The position numbers and the translations under genes are program-made. This document shows, in pieces, positions 22,118-33,715 of a DNA stretch of 64,000 bases. The stretch comes from Malus domestica (lineage: Eukaryota; Streptophyta; Magnoliopsida; Rosales; Rosaceae), in assembly GCF_042453785.1 (NCBI RefSeq), contig NC_091670.1:34483501-34547500 (forward strand), in the 5' to 3' direction. Within the stretch, counting starts at the first letter, position 1. Every line of letters starts with the position of its first letter. Below the pieces are notes generated by a model. The model saw nothing but the letters and a program-made list of their open reading frames with translations, ran no database searches and was not told the DNA's origin.

Positions 22118-23325
22118 TGTTGGAGGTTCCAAGTAGGATATATATTAGGAAAACCTAACCTTCAAAATATGCTAGTGTAAGTCATAAGTAATTGGAAGAA
22201 TTACGTAGGATTGTTAAGGTGACGGCGGAACCCTAGTGCTTAAATAGATTGCAAAACTATTTTCTTTTGGTTTTTTTTTTTGTGAAAACCTTCTGAAAAA
22301 CCATATAACCCTTAAGACGTGTCGTCCATCCTAAGAAGTTACACATATTAACCAAAGCCAACGCCCATTCCAGGGACAACCCTCTGCCAAAATTATATCA
22401 AATTACTTTTCTAAATACCCTAATGGTGACCAATCATCAAGACAATTACATAGTTTAAAGCACAGTGATTAATAATTCAAAACTTGCATACATAATATCA
22501 TAAGCAAATTGAAAAGAAACTATATATTCTTGCTAAGGCTCGTGGCCTCGCCCTAGCAAACAAAACTAGTTACGAACAATCATAAAATAAAATATTGTTA
22601 GAAACATGGATGGAAAACACCTTGAAAATAAACTTGAATCATCAAAAGCTCTCTAAAGCCAAAATGCGTGTTCTTCCCCCCCTCTCCTAATGGCTAAAAA
22701 GCCTTATTTATACTACTACAAAATAAAATCCTTCCTATAAAAGGTCTTAGAATAAAACTAGGAAACATAATTAAATGATAAAACAGAAAATAAAAGGTTT
22801 CCTATTTGAACTAGAATTCGGAGTTCTTAGAAAATTAGTCTTTTGACCGACCAAATCAACTCCGATTTGGTCTCAAAATGTCTCTTTTGAAAGCTGAAGA
22901 CGTCCCCTACAAATCCTCAGAAGGAATCTTCCTCAAAATATGCCATCTTGACCTTCAAAATAATCAAAATGTCCAGAAACGTCAATCTGAGAAAGCTGCT
23001 CGCTTGGCCTCTATTTCATTGCCACGGTCAAACAGCTAGTTAGAAAAATATGGAATTTTGACACAATCATCTTGAAAGGAACATGAACATCCTACAATGA
23101 AAATATATAACAAAGTATCAAAATTCTACCAAAATAACCAATAAATTAATACTAAGATTAGGGTAAAATATATGGTATAATATGGACTCATCACCACTCT
23201 TACTAATATCGAGATTTTTTGTGGTAAAACCTCACACCTAACGGTTTGGACAGATAATAAAGTTGAAGACAATATTGATATCGTTAGAGTGAAATCCCCA
23301 AACTGTCGATCTAAAAATTCCAACA

Positions 23326-24563
23326 AATCGGTTTCTCCTTATCATCTCCAAACAACATAGAACTCTTTGCATTTATGTTTGGCTTTTTTCCCAGTTTCAC
23401 CTGTAAGGGAAGGGCAAAGGTGGTCTAAAGATTCCCTGGAGACCGGAGAGCAATGCATGCAGTTGTGTTAATTAATTATATATGTGCGTGGTGACGAATA
23501 TCCCTCTATGCAATATTTTACGATTGTCTTTCCTTTAATTTTATTAAAATTTAGTTCATGTTATTATGCACTAAAATTCCTAAGGATTCCACTGATATGG
23601 AGCAGTAGTGGACCTACAAAATATTCCTCGAGATTCTTTTTTTATGCACAAGAATCATGGAAAGTGGATGCATGGGGAAGAAACAATATAAAAATGAGAG
23701 AAATAGTTTCATGCAGTTGGACACATCGTAAAATGTTGTACTGGTACAACACATGTTTACTGCAAGTGCAAGCTGCATGTTTTATGTCAAAAGCTTGTAT
23801 TTGAGCATAGAAAACGTAGGCTTAAAGAAGGGATAGATGAAGTGTGAGTTTGAAACAAGGAGCCTACCCAGCCTACCCATTTCATTAATTAAGGTCATTA
23901 TCTGATTGATGCCAGATGGTTAAGCGTGTTTAAGAATTAATTAGTTTGAATATTTGACTTTATTAAGAGGAGGAAAAATGTTAAATTTTGACATTTCACA
24001 CCATAATATAACATCCTTTGAGATTGACAAGAAAACATTAATTGGGTGGAGATCCCATCGCTGATTGGTCAAAACATGATGGACCAATTTCAAACTTAAC
24101 ATAAGTTCAAGACTTCATAAGGTCAGGTAGAAAATCATTTGAACTGTCTCTCAAGACCTTTGGTCTCTACCCTAACCTGATGAAAAAAAATGCAATCACT
24201 TCTTGTAGACTCGTTGAGAATGATTTTGATGTACGCCAAAAAATTTCATACCGCTACCATTTAGTATTCATCTTTACTTGGTGATAAATAAAGCACCTTC
24301 AGCTCTTTCAAACTAAAAAAAAAGATGTTGAAGAAGATTATATAGGAACATGAAAAAACATAAAAATAAAACGCAATACAAGATCAATACAAAGCCAGAG
24401 TTTGATTTCTTCCTAAAAAGGTATTTGTATTTTAGAAGGGAAAAATACTTCAAAGATGAAAATGTTCCTATTTAATAGTCAAGAATTCTGGACGGCGTCG
24501 AGTAGGAGCAAATACCAATATAATTACTATCAAGTCACGCCAGGCATAAAACATGCATCCATA
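23326..24563. other. Intergenic, nothing recognised
   Basis: Starts with the right target-site duplication of the TRIM element (AATCG). AT-rich sequence without a supported gene. About 24500-24555 resembles 27300-27355 (ATATAATTACTATCAAGTCA core), a dispersed repeat. Confidence 0.4.
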
Positions 24564-24950
24564 TGTTGGAATATGATTATGATAACATGATTTTCACAAT
24601 ATGTGTAATCATGTGTGAAGGTACACCATAATATTGGTGTACTAATATACATATGATTGTAGTGAAATAAGTTAATTAATTAATAAAGAAAATAATATAA
24701 TTATTATTTTTTATTTAATTTATTTCAACATAAAAAGTTATAACTTCCCCTAAAAAATACAACTCCACTAGAAGGGTTATTTCCATCTCTATATATTTGT
24801 CAAATCCTTTTCTGTCATATTCATTCAATTTGATACTTACTCTCTGTTCATATCCTTCACACCATATTGTGATCGATAGTCTAAGTGACATTCGTTTCCG
24901 ATCTTGTGTACTACCCTATTTTCTAACATTGGTATCAGATCCAGGTTTTC

Positions 24951-25508
24951 ATGAATCAAAACAATTTGCCTAGTTTTCATCTGAGGATGTTTCGAACTAC
25001 AATTGAGACTTCCTCTTCGTCAAGTAACGAATCAAACAACGTTCTTACTGAGTTTCAACTTGAGAAGAAATTAGGGAAGAGGACGTTGTTGGACAAGGAA
25101 AATATTGAACCGATTTTGATCGAAAGTTCGAAATCGACATACGAGAATTTTCCTGCAGAATCCAAAACTCACAAAAATACCCAATCGTTCGAACATTATA
25201 ACTTGTTCGAAATCCCATCCTACAACCGATTTAAACCCAGACCTGAATTAACCCAACAATTCGAACTATTTTCCCCCACACCATTTCATTCAGCAAAGAA
25301 CAAAACTCAATCTGCCATTGAACCACTTCAGCATTCAAATTCACTAAGTTCACTCTCCGAATATAATTACCATTATCAGAATTTGAATGAATTACATCTA
25401 GAGGGTTTATTCAATCCTATTAGAACCTTAGAAAACCCATTGCAAATGGCATTGCTGGCTGCAAAAACCGAATCTGCACAAGAAATTGAAACTACAAGTG
25501 CCGATTGA
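24951..25508 (+). CDS. Unknown 185-residue ORF in the Copia-like element
   Basis: Begins 22 bases after the 5' LTR, right behind the primer site, with an ATG. The product is rich in N, E, S and L, with no zinc knuckle, gag, protease or membrane motif that I recognise. It contains MFRTTIETSSSSSNESNNV near the start and NYHYQNLNELHLEGLFNP near the end. Its position suggests expression from the LTR. It could be a highly diverged or unrelated replacement of gag, or a captured host sequence. No function is claimed. Confidence 0.45.
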   Translation: MNQNNLPSFHLRMFRTTIETSSSSSNESNNVLTEFQLEKKLGKRTLLDKENIEPILIESSKSTYENFPAESKTHKNTQSFEHYNLFEIPSYNRFKPRPELTQQFELFSPTPFHSAKNKTQSAIEPLQHSNSLSSLSEYNYHYQNLNELHLEGLFNPIRTLENPLQMALLAAKTESAQEIETTSAD

Positions 25509-25581
25509 TTTCCTACATTTTAGTCACCAAGCCCAAGGGATTTACCTGCACCTTCAAGTCTGATTCAAAGTTGCTCTTAGA

Positions 25582-26016
25582 TTACTGCAAATCCGAATTT
25601 GAACTCGCAACTTTCGGCTTGAAAAATAAGCCATTCACGCCCTCTGCCTCTCCCGTGGTCTTGCCTTCCACCATGGACTCGCCGCAGCATCCCATTAACT
25701 CATAACACTCAGCAGCGTGGTTGTGTTCTCCCACCATTGTCATGTCCTCTAGTTGTCGTCTCGTGCTCTCGTGGTAATAAACCACGCCTTCAACACCGTT
25801 ATCCTCCAAGAAGAATTGTCTCTGTCGTTCAAGATTATCTGTCGGGCTGTAGAACGAAGTATTTCCGTAGACAATAGAGAAAGGCACCTGTTTTTTCCAG
25901 AGGAAGTACTTTGAAAATAAGAAGAATAAGGGAAAAACTTGCTTTTGGGGAGGCTTCACATGGGAAACAAATAAAATATAAGGGATTTTATGGTTCTGAG
26001 CAATTTGACAGTGCAT
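25582..26016 (-). other. Open antisense frame, possible captured fragment
   Basis: A 144-codon open frame opposite to the element's sense strand. The middle part (RQRQFFLEDNGVEGVVYYHE, ESTRRQLEDMTMVGEHNH) has coding-like composition unlike the AT-rich surroundings, and the local GC content is raised at about 25640-25870. The family is not recognised. It may be a piece of host gene in antisense orientation. Confidence 0.3.
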
Positions 26017-27114
26017 TCAAAGGAGATAGTGCATGTGAAAAAAACAATTTGCAATAATAGAGATTGGTGTCCATCACATAGTCAAGTCAACAGAGTTTTT
26101 GAAGTGGGCTCTTCTTCTAGGCAAAATTCGGGACAGCTGAAATTGGACCCATTTCCTACTCGTTTGGGTGTTACGATCAAACCAAATTCAACTCTATTTG
26201 GGATGCCTGAAACATGGACAAGTAGATGCAACTCTATTTGGTTCTTTAGTACTTAGTTGGTTAATGATAAAGGGCACTAGCAAGGTAACCAAGTTACAAT
26301 AAATCATCTTGAAAGTAAAATCCGTAATAAGCTTTAAGAAATAATTTATATAACATTGTGGCGTATAGTGCGGCGCTAAGTCATCATTTGTAACCGGGTA
26401 TGGATTGTTTTTCCTAGTTACTTGGATATGATGCCATTTTACTAAAAAGTAAAATGTTATCAGATAAAGTGGAATGGTGCGCACCAGGTAAAGAAGCCAC
26501 ATATCTTATATTACATTGAATTTCTTTATGAGTAATACTCTTGAGAAACAAATCAGAATAAGAAACCATTTATGTCATCATAATCAAGTGGGAGATGTTG
26601 GAATATGGTTATGATAACATGGTTTTCACAATATGTGTAATCATGTGTGAAGGTACACCATAACATTGGTGTACTAATATACATATGATTGTATTGAAAT
26701 AAGTTAATTAATTAATAAAGTAAATAATATAATTATTTTTTATTTAATTAATTAATTCTAAAAGATATGAACAGTTGTATTTCAACATGAAAAGTTATAA
26801 CTTCCCCTGAAGAATACAACTTCTCCAGAAATGTTATTTTCATCTCTATCAAATCATTTTTTGTCAGATTCATTCAATTTAATACTCACTCTCTGTTCAT
26901 ATCCTTCACACCATATTATGATCGATAGTCTAAGCGACATCCGTTTCTGATCGTATGTACTACCCTATTTCTAACACTATGCACCTATGCAGGTCTCATT
27001 TACGAACGTAAGTCATCTCTCCCTAACCCTATTTACACACACGCACAAGGATTGACATTACTATAAAAAAAATCTAGCTAGATTGACATTGAAGCAATGT
27101 TTGGAGATTCCCTT

Positions 27115-27263
27115 CGCCAAGTTGATTGGTCACACAAGCAGGATAAGTTACAAGGCTACATATTGCAGTCGTATGAAAGTTAGCACATCAAAATGTAACA
27201 TCCTCCGAGAAAATGAAAAGACATAAAGATTGAGACGTGTTTGTGTGACCAATCAACTTGGCG
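27115..27263. repeat. Perfect 23-bp inverted repeat
   Basis: The left arm 27115-27137 begins CGCCAAGTTGATTGGTCACA and the right arm 27241-27263 is its exact reverse complement, with a 103-bp spacer. Diverged versions of the core (TTGATTGGTCA) occur near 24063 and 27398. Likely a small MITE or part of one. Confidence 0.6.
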
Positions 27264-29380
27264 AGGAGCAAAATCCTATGCATCAGTATATAAATATTGA
27301 TGGTGAAGGAGCACATAACAATATAATTACTATCAAGTCATGCTATGCATAAAACTGGAAGAAATCGGAAGTAATGCTTGAAGATCATCTTCACCCAGTT
27401 GATTGGTCAATACAAAATAGGCCAGTTTCAGTGCCATAAATTGTAGCAACATAAGTTTAGGACTTCAAAACCTAATATTTTTGTGAGGCATGAATACCAC
27501 CAAATGTCGGAGTTACTCCGAAGGCAATATTTAGTTACGCTATATGGTTTCTCTAACCAAAGAGTACATTCCCGCCCATGTGGTTGCAATATAGAATCAA
27601 AACGGTTTTTCATTTTGTACATGCTAGATCATGAATTAGTAACATTCCTCATACTTGACATATATATATATTCCTCAACAGCCTCATTCACAACTGATTA
27701 CTTTTACAATACATCGTATACAAGTTTTCTTGAAAGCCCGAGAAATCTCATAGTCCTTAATGCTTCCGTATTTTATACCTAAATTTGCGTTTATTTTAAG
27801 AGGCCCAAATCCATATTAGTATATAGTAAAAGACTAGATTTTTCATTAACCATATGATTTGTTCTCCATTAACCTTGACTAATGGGGATGGATGTTGCAT
27901 GCGATAATTCAAACAGAAAAGTCACGCCTTAAGCAGCTAAGAATAAAGAGCTACAACGTTAGAAAATAAATTTTCTCGTCTATTTATGTGGGGATATACA
28001 ATCATATTCTCCATCATTTCAGTAACTAAAACTTGAAATTCATGTGATCAGGAGATCTTTGGTAAACTTCCTTATTTACATATAATCAATTATTATTATA
28101 TGAACAATATTATTCTAATTCACACATAATTAGTTGTTTACAAACATATTATTTTTCATTAAGCAACTTCTAAACTATTACTTTAATTTACAAGGAGGGA
28201 ATTCAAACTCCAGTGTAAAGACTAAGTACACTACTTTAACTAATTGGTCTAATTCACGAATATATGCTACATGTACATCACGTATATATATGTGTGTATA
28301 TATATTATATATAAACTTACATATATGTCTTGATACAGTAATAAAGACTTTTATAGACAATGGCCAATGGTGTGACAAACTTATTCTTCCCCTTCTAGTA
28401 ACTTGGTTGTTTCAAAATATATTGACATGTTCAAATAAAACTTCATCAAAGATCAAACTTCATGTAAATAGTTATTTCTTAGTCTATTCAGGCATCTGTT
28501 CATCAAAACATCATGTTTCCTATATATTTTTTTAACTCAATTGTCATACTTTCTACATATGCATGACCTATGAAAACCGAGTTTAACTTTTTCTTTTTCT
28601 TTGTTTGTACATAGATTAAAACCAACTAAACTTGGCGACCAACAGACATGTCAAATTTGTTTCTATATTGCATATGACATGTAAATCCAAGCCAACAAAA
28701 GGAACCTCATCACTATTATTCTTCAATCAAAGTATGATGTGAAGAAATATCTACCAATTTTGTACCTTTCTAAGGTTTTATATCCAATTGATGACTAAAA
28801 GGAAGCAATTCATTCTTGAAGGTTTATTTTCTTACATTTGTACAGTAGTTTTTTTTAATTTTTTTTTAAATTTTTTTTTATGGCATTAGACATTTTTTAA
28901 AAGTGGAACATCATCAATGTAATTAAAACCTACAATGTGATGTGAAAAAGTTGTAATTTCAACTAAAAGAATCATATTGAAATTTTGACATAAACATTGA
29001 AAAAAGTTAAGATTTCACCATAAAATTAATTTACAATATGTAGAAGTCTAACTCCTTACAAGGTTTGATAAACTTCTAATACATAACATTTCTTCACAAC
29101 CTCACGTCCATATATATCATAGAGACGCCGATCTTAACAAATCAATTTAACTGATTTCACCTTTAATTTATTATGTGAATCATATAATTAATTTGGCATA
29201 GAAACTGTCTTTTAATATGCTCCACACAGGTGTGCAATCAAAATGGAGCTACATGTGCAATGTTTGGATTGCTGAAATGCATCATATGCTGAATATAGTG
29301 TTCATTATATATATATAAACGCTTTAAGTATACAGTAAAGATAAAGATGTCAAGTCATGACAGATCATATAGTTTAGGCA
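27264..29380. other. Intergenic, AT-rich, nothing recognised
   Basis: Only short frames without domains, and (TA)n-like stretches around 28280-28320. No gene is supported. Confidence 0.4.
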
Positions 29381-29720
29381 GCCAATTATTGTTGTTACAC
29401 CTGTATAGTTTTGGTTAGATTGTTATATTTGTTACAGGTTGTTAGAGGAAGTTTTTGTACATGGCCTTAACTATATATATATATACCCCAAATGTAAGTG
29501 TAATTATCAAGTAATAAGTAATAAGAAGAGGATTATTCAGTAAAACCATTCTTCTGTTTCTTTTGGTTTCTTTATGGTATCCATCGCCATTGCCTCACGG
29601 CACTCTTCGATCCTAGTCTCTTCCGTCGATTATTCAGTAAAACGATTCTTCTGTTTCTTTTGGTTTCTTTATACAGTTGATATGCTACTGTTTCTATACG
29701 GTCGATCTCATTAATAATAA
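29381..29720 (+). repeat. Probable solo LTR remnant with internal duplication
   Basis: Has the layout of a Copia LTR: a TATATATA box near 29475, then CCCAAATGTAAGTGTAATTA and AATAAG, then ATTCAGTAAAA. A segment of about 45 bp (GATTATTCAGTAAAAC.ATTC, TTCTGTTTCTTTTGGTTTCT) occurs twice, at about 29531 and 29629. No partner LTR and no clear target-site duplication. Confidence 0.4.
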
Positions 29721-30185
29721 TATGAACTAAGAATATAGTTTGAGGGTTAGGACATCTAAAATTACCTAATATTTCCCCTACTTGATTGTCCTACGTGATG
29801 CAATTGATATTTGTGACCTTAAGTGACAAAGCAAAGACCAAGCAATAGTAGATTCATCATTCATGTACATATTGAAATTGGCACACAAGGAGGGAAAGAA
29901 CTATTTGTTTTGATCCAGCTTGGTGTCCTTCCAGGCTTCCACACACTGAAAAAAAAAAGTACTCATGCATGCCCGTGACCTTCTGTTATATCATTCCATT
30001 TCCATCATATGATCTGCTGGGCCTTGCATTAACACAATGGTTAAACTTTTCATAAATTAGGGTTGTGATGAAATGGTCGGAACCAAGTGTTTGTTTTCTA
30101 CTTGGCCACTAGTTATTATAGAGGCAGGACACGACCACATACTCCATAAGTGAAATACTATAGTAAAAATTAAAGGGGTCTTTTG

Positions 30186-30292
30186 AAACAGGTCCAATTG
30201 GACTAAAAATTGGACCTATTTCAAAAGTCAACATCACACAAAAATTGGACCTATTTCAAAAGTAGGTTATAAAATTGAACCTATTTCAAATT
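30186..30292. repeat. Three-unit tandem repeat
   Basis: AAATTGGACCTATTTCAAA recurs three times (the last with GAACC), with spacings of about 40 bp, preceded by a related AACAGGTCCAATTGGAC. Non-coding. Confidence 0.65.
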
Positions 30293-30324
30293 ATCCCAAA
30301 ATTAAATTATATCGATCTTCTCAT

Positions 30325-30698
30325 GAGCATCCCCAACATCCTAACTAAATGAGGTTTTTTGGCACATTAATAAAAAAAATACAAAAAACCAAGCTCCAAC
30401 ATGCTAGTTAAATGACTAATAGTCTAATTATCTTAACTTTTTGAAAAGTAACTAGCTAAATTTAGCTAGAAAGAGAGAGAGTTGAATTTTTGCTAAATGT
30501 TAAAAACTATAAAATAGCGCGGCTTTTAAGAGAGGAAAAGGAGTTTGGTTTATTAAGTATAGAAAAAATAATGTTTAAAAAAATTAACTTAAGCTAAAAG
30601 CTAGTATTGCTGGAAGTGATGGGTAGCCAAATTAATGTTTGAGTCATTTGATTAGCTACAATAAAAGAATAGTTAACTAATATTATTAGAGATGCTCT
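30325..30698. mobile_element. MITE-like element with GAGCATC ends
   Basis: The left end TGAGCATCCCCAACATC mirrors the right end (reverse complement AGAGCATCTCTAATAATA). Length and AT-rich interior fit a MITE. No clean target-site duplication was identified. Confidence 0.45.
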
Positions 30699-31758
30699 TA
30701 GATCGCATAATGAAAAATAGACACAAACTTTTTTTATCGCTTTGTTCTTTTTAACATAACTTTTTCCATTGCAGTTTTCTTTGATTTTGTTAAAAAGAAG
30801 GATAAGAATTTTTCAAGTCCAAAATGGAGAATGTTGTTTAACTTTGTTTCCGCTCTTGCATGGTAGACGATAAGGCACCATATTATTGCATTAACCCAAT
30901 GTAAACATGCCATGTAAGTTGGAAATGAAAAGTGAGGTAAAAGTTAGGTTAATGAAAAAATTAAAGGTTAAATTAAAGGGTAATGACAAAATTAAAGGTT
31001 CACATGTTCATCCTCAAGTTATAAGTTTTTATTATTTTTTTCATAACCGTAAATTTATTCACAAGTATATGTGACCGAAAGAATTCTTGGGTCTTTTTGG
31101 AAAGAATTCTATCACAACACTTATTGATTAGAGGCTTGTTTGAAAATACTTTTAAACTGGCTGAAATCGTTTTTGATGAAAATATTTTTAGTACCAATTC
31201 TCAATAAAATGACAAGTGAATCTTGAAAAAACACTTTATTGTTTAATACAAGAGGTGATGTTTCTTGCAAGAAGCACTTAAGTGCTTTTAGAACCCAAAA
31301 ACATTTTCTTTAAAAATATTTTTAGTCATTTTAAAAAACAATTCCACACAAGCCCTATGATAGTAATTTGTATTCAAAAGAAAAGATCCTTCAAGGTAAA
31401 AAACAAAATAACATTAACCTAAAAATTTGCAAATCTTGTAAAATATATTGATATCTTGAGTCCTTGACTGCATGGAATCTGAGCTTAGGAGTCGAGAAAG
31501 CAGGCATTATTTTTTTGGAATTATTATTAGCACTCCAAAAATCTCATTTGGCACTCTAAACTTTCTATAATTAGAAAAAAAAATACACTTATGAGAAGTG
31601 TAGAATGAAATTTTTGGAGTGCTAAGAACAATTCCCTATTTTTTTTCCTCAACAGATAGACTTTATTAAATTTTAATTAAAATGTTTACATCTTCAGTCA
31701 AGATGTTAAAAAAGAACTTGAAACCAATACAATCCCATCTAAAAGAACCTCCAATTTT

Positions 31759-31963
31759 TTAAATAAACGCTGCAACAGAATGTGCCGTTCGGTTGCCTTC
31801 TCGACAAACAAACTCGAGCAAAACTGACCCCACATCTTTTGTAATATCCCAAATTTCATGCACTATGCTTCCCACCTCCGCATCAAGACCGATCTCCTTC
31901 CTTATCATCCTAATAACTTCACGGGCATCAGACATGGTTTGTCAAACATTATCATAGAAAGCA
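31759..31963 (-). pseudogene. RNase H-like domain fragment of a retroelement
   Basis: The minus-strand reading gives MSDAREVIRMIRKEIGLDAE, then a short gap, then LLEFVCREGNRTAHSVAAFI and a stop. The final motif is typical of RVT_3-type RNase H domains (REGNR.AH..A) that occur in plant LINE-derived sequences. An in-frame stop breaks the upstream part (FYDNV then stop). No reverse transcriptase lies nearby. A truncated, dead fragment. Confidence 0.5.
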
Positions 31964-33630
31964 TGCATTTCAGTACTCGAATACTATAATCAATGGCCAT
32001 CGTGAGCTGTCTATTGAAGGTGTAGTTATTTCCATGTTCTCCTAAGGTTGTCTTGTTTTTTACTTGCCCAAATTTTACAGATGGCAGATTACAAATTACA
32101 ATAGGCATTCTTTTCTTTCATAGCCTAAAGAAAAGATAGAAAAGGAGGAGGAAGAACCAAAACCTCATAGGCATTCTTTGTCGTTTTACTTCTCAAATTA
32201 TGCACTTAAGACGCATGATTTGTCTCAAACAATGAACCCACTACAAGAGCAATTAAGTTAAGCACTTTTTCGCATGCCAATAAATTGATTATATAGGGTG
32301 CATTTTTGCTGACCGCTCTTGAATTGTGGTAATGCTCATTACCATCTTATTTATCACATCTAGATAAGTTTGAATTTGAGATCTGTGTTTGTCCACTACA
32401 TTGATTTTGAAATTTAAACACATCTAAAAGTGCTAAATTGGACGGTGATCATCACCTTAATTATGAGTAAAAAATTTCCCGATTATATATATGGGGCAAT
32501 GCGCATTTCCTTATTATTTGTAAACTAAATTGTGACATGCAAGAGAAACTCATATATAACAAAAATACATCCACATTTGCACCCTCTTTGCACGGAAGTC
32601 ATTCTCGAGACAATATGCAAATGTTACTCACTTATACCCCCGTTGCATGAAAATTATTCTTTGAAATAAAGAATGACTCGTGACATGCAATGTCCTTTTA
32701 AACTTGAAAATTTTCCTCATTTCCTACTAACTAACGTGACATTAATTTACTGCACAAATATTATAATTGGAAATCGTTTATTATCTATCATTTTCCAAAG
32801 ATCATCTCTAGAAAGATTTATTCAATCTGGAGATTGCTTAGTCATTCATATGAATTTAAGAAATTTATGGTTCATCACTTGTTACCATAACTATCAGTTT
32901 ATTTGACACATGAACGACTAAATCGTCTCTAAATTGAATATTATTTTTTTTGAAAAAAACTAATCCCTTCACGATGACGAATATAATGAACGGTTTCGAT
33001 CAATTTATTATTATTGTATGATGAAATGATACCACATTAGTGGCAAAATCCTCTTTTTTCAAGAAATACAAAATATGTGATGGATGCCACGGTGCTTAGA
33101 GTCTTCTTTTTCAACCAAATACATCTCGAGCTCAAACATTCCTTTTTATCGTGGCCCATGTAATTGAATCATATTTTCAACCTTTGTATATATTCTAAAT
33201 TTCTATAAATTAACGTAATTTACCTAAATAGGTAAAAATATTGTTGATGAATATAAGAGTGAAGTGTTTTATTGAAATTCAATAAATAGATCTACCAAAC
33301 CCAACGACGTGAAAATACCTTTTAAACAATGTCAAACTTGCTGGGGTCCCAAAAGTAAGAAGTTGGTAACCGCTTATTTTTCCGTTAGGGAAAGATTAAT
33401 TAAAACAACAATTAAAATTTCTCATCAGTTTTAAAAACAACAAAGATTTCTAAGGATTTGTCATCACCATTTGTATAAATACCAACAATTGAAGGGTGGT
33501 GTCTTTTGTATGATCCCATAATCTATAGGAAAACATTTCGTCCCATATTCTTGGCAAATCTTAGTTAGCCCCATCTCTTTCCATGTCCCTTTACTCTACC
33601 TTTCCCTCCTTCCCTTTTCCTCTCTCTCTC
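31964..33630. other. Intergenic, upstream of QRT3
   Basis: AT-rich, no supported gene. The last 150 bases turn pyrimidine-rich (TCTCTCTCTC), as is common in plant core promoters. Confidence 0.4.
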
Positions 33631-33636
33631 CCGGAC

Positions 33637-33644
33637 ATATAAAG
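33637..33644 (+). promoter_or_regulatory. TATA box of the QRT3-like gene
   Basis: ATATAAAG lies about 79 bases before the start codon, after a CT-rich tract. The 5' leader would be about 45-50 bases. Confidence 0.5.
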
Positions 33645-33715
33645 TGATCAAATATATCCCAACAACTTGTATCTAACATTGCTAAAACCAGAGAGAAAAA
33701 CAGAGGAGTTTAGAC

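Larger units (their letters stand above)
11068..23193. mobile_element. Long palindromic element with TG/CA ends
   Basis: After removing the gag retrotransposon, about 2.57 kb remains. The left arm is 11068-11154 plus 20707-21559, the right arm is 22281-23193, and together they form a giant inverted repeat. Both outer ends read TGATGAGTCCATATTATACC inward. The flanking 5-bp duplication is CCACT (11063-11067 and 23194-23198). Each arm contains a TATA-like TATAAATA (21167-21174 and mirror 22705-22712). About 667 bp into each arm lies TTTCTAACA, a possible LTR 3' end. TG...CA ends with a 5-bp duplication are LTR-retrotransposon-like, so this may be two head-to-head LTR-plus-leader copies. Each arm has a private deletion at short direct repeats. 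A foldback DNA transposon is the alternative. Confidence 0.75.
10599..23325 (+). mobile_element. TRIM retrotransposon, 3' LTR interrupted by nested insertions
   Basis: Terminal-repeat retrotransposon in miniature. The 5' LTR is 10599-10794 (196 bp, starts TGTTGGAATCCCA, ends ATTCCAACA). It is followed by a degenerate initiator-Met tRNA primer site (AGGTATCAAAGTC at 10795). The internal region is about 200 bp and non-coding, ending in a polypurine tract GTGAGGGGGAG at 10993-11003. The 3' LTR starts at 11004, is split at 11067, and resumes at 23194-23325. The flanking 5-bp duplication AATCG (10594-10598 and 23326-23330) proves both ends belong to one insertion. The LTR copies differ at many sites, so this is the oldest layer of the nest. 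Confidence 0.88.
24564..26976 (+). mobile_element. Short non-autonomous Copia-like LTR element
   Basis: LTRs 24564-24928 (365 bp) and 26596-26976 (381 bp), both TGTTGGAATATG... to TCTAACA. The initiator-Met primer site TTGGTATCAGATCC begins at 24929, and the polypurine tract AATCAAGTGGGAGA is at 26582-26595. The internal region is 1667 bp with one sense ORF and no polymerase. The LTRs differ at several sites and by one indel, so it is not recent. I could not find a matching target-site duplication (left CCATA, right CTATG). Confidence 0.85.

Noticed and set aside
24559..26981. Target-site duplication for the Copia-like element
   Set aside because: Left CCATA and right CTATG do not match, so none is claimed.
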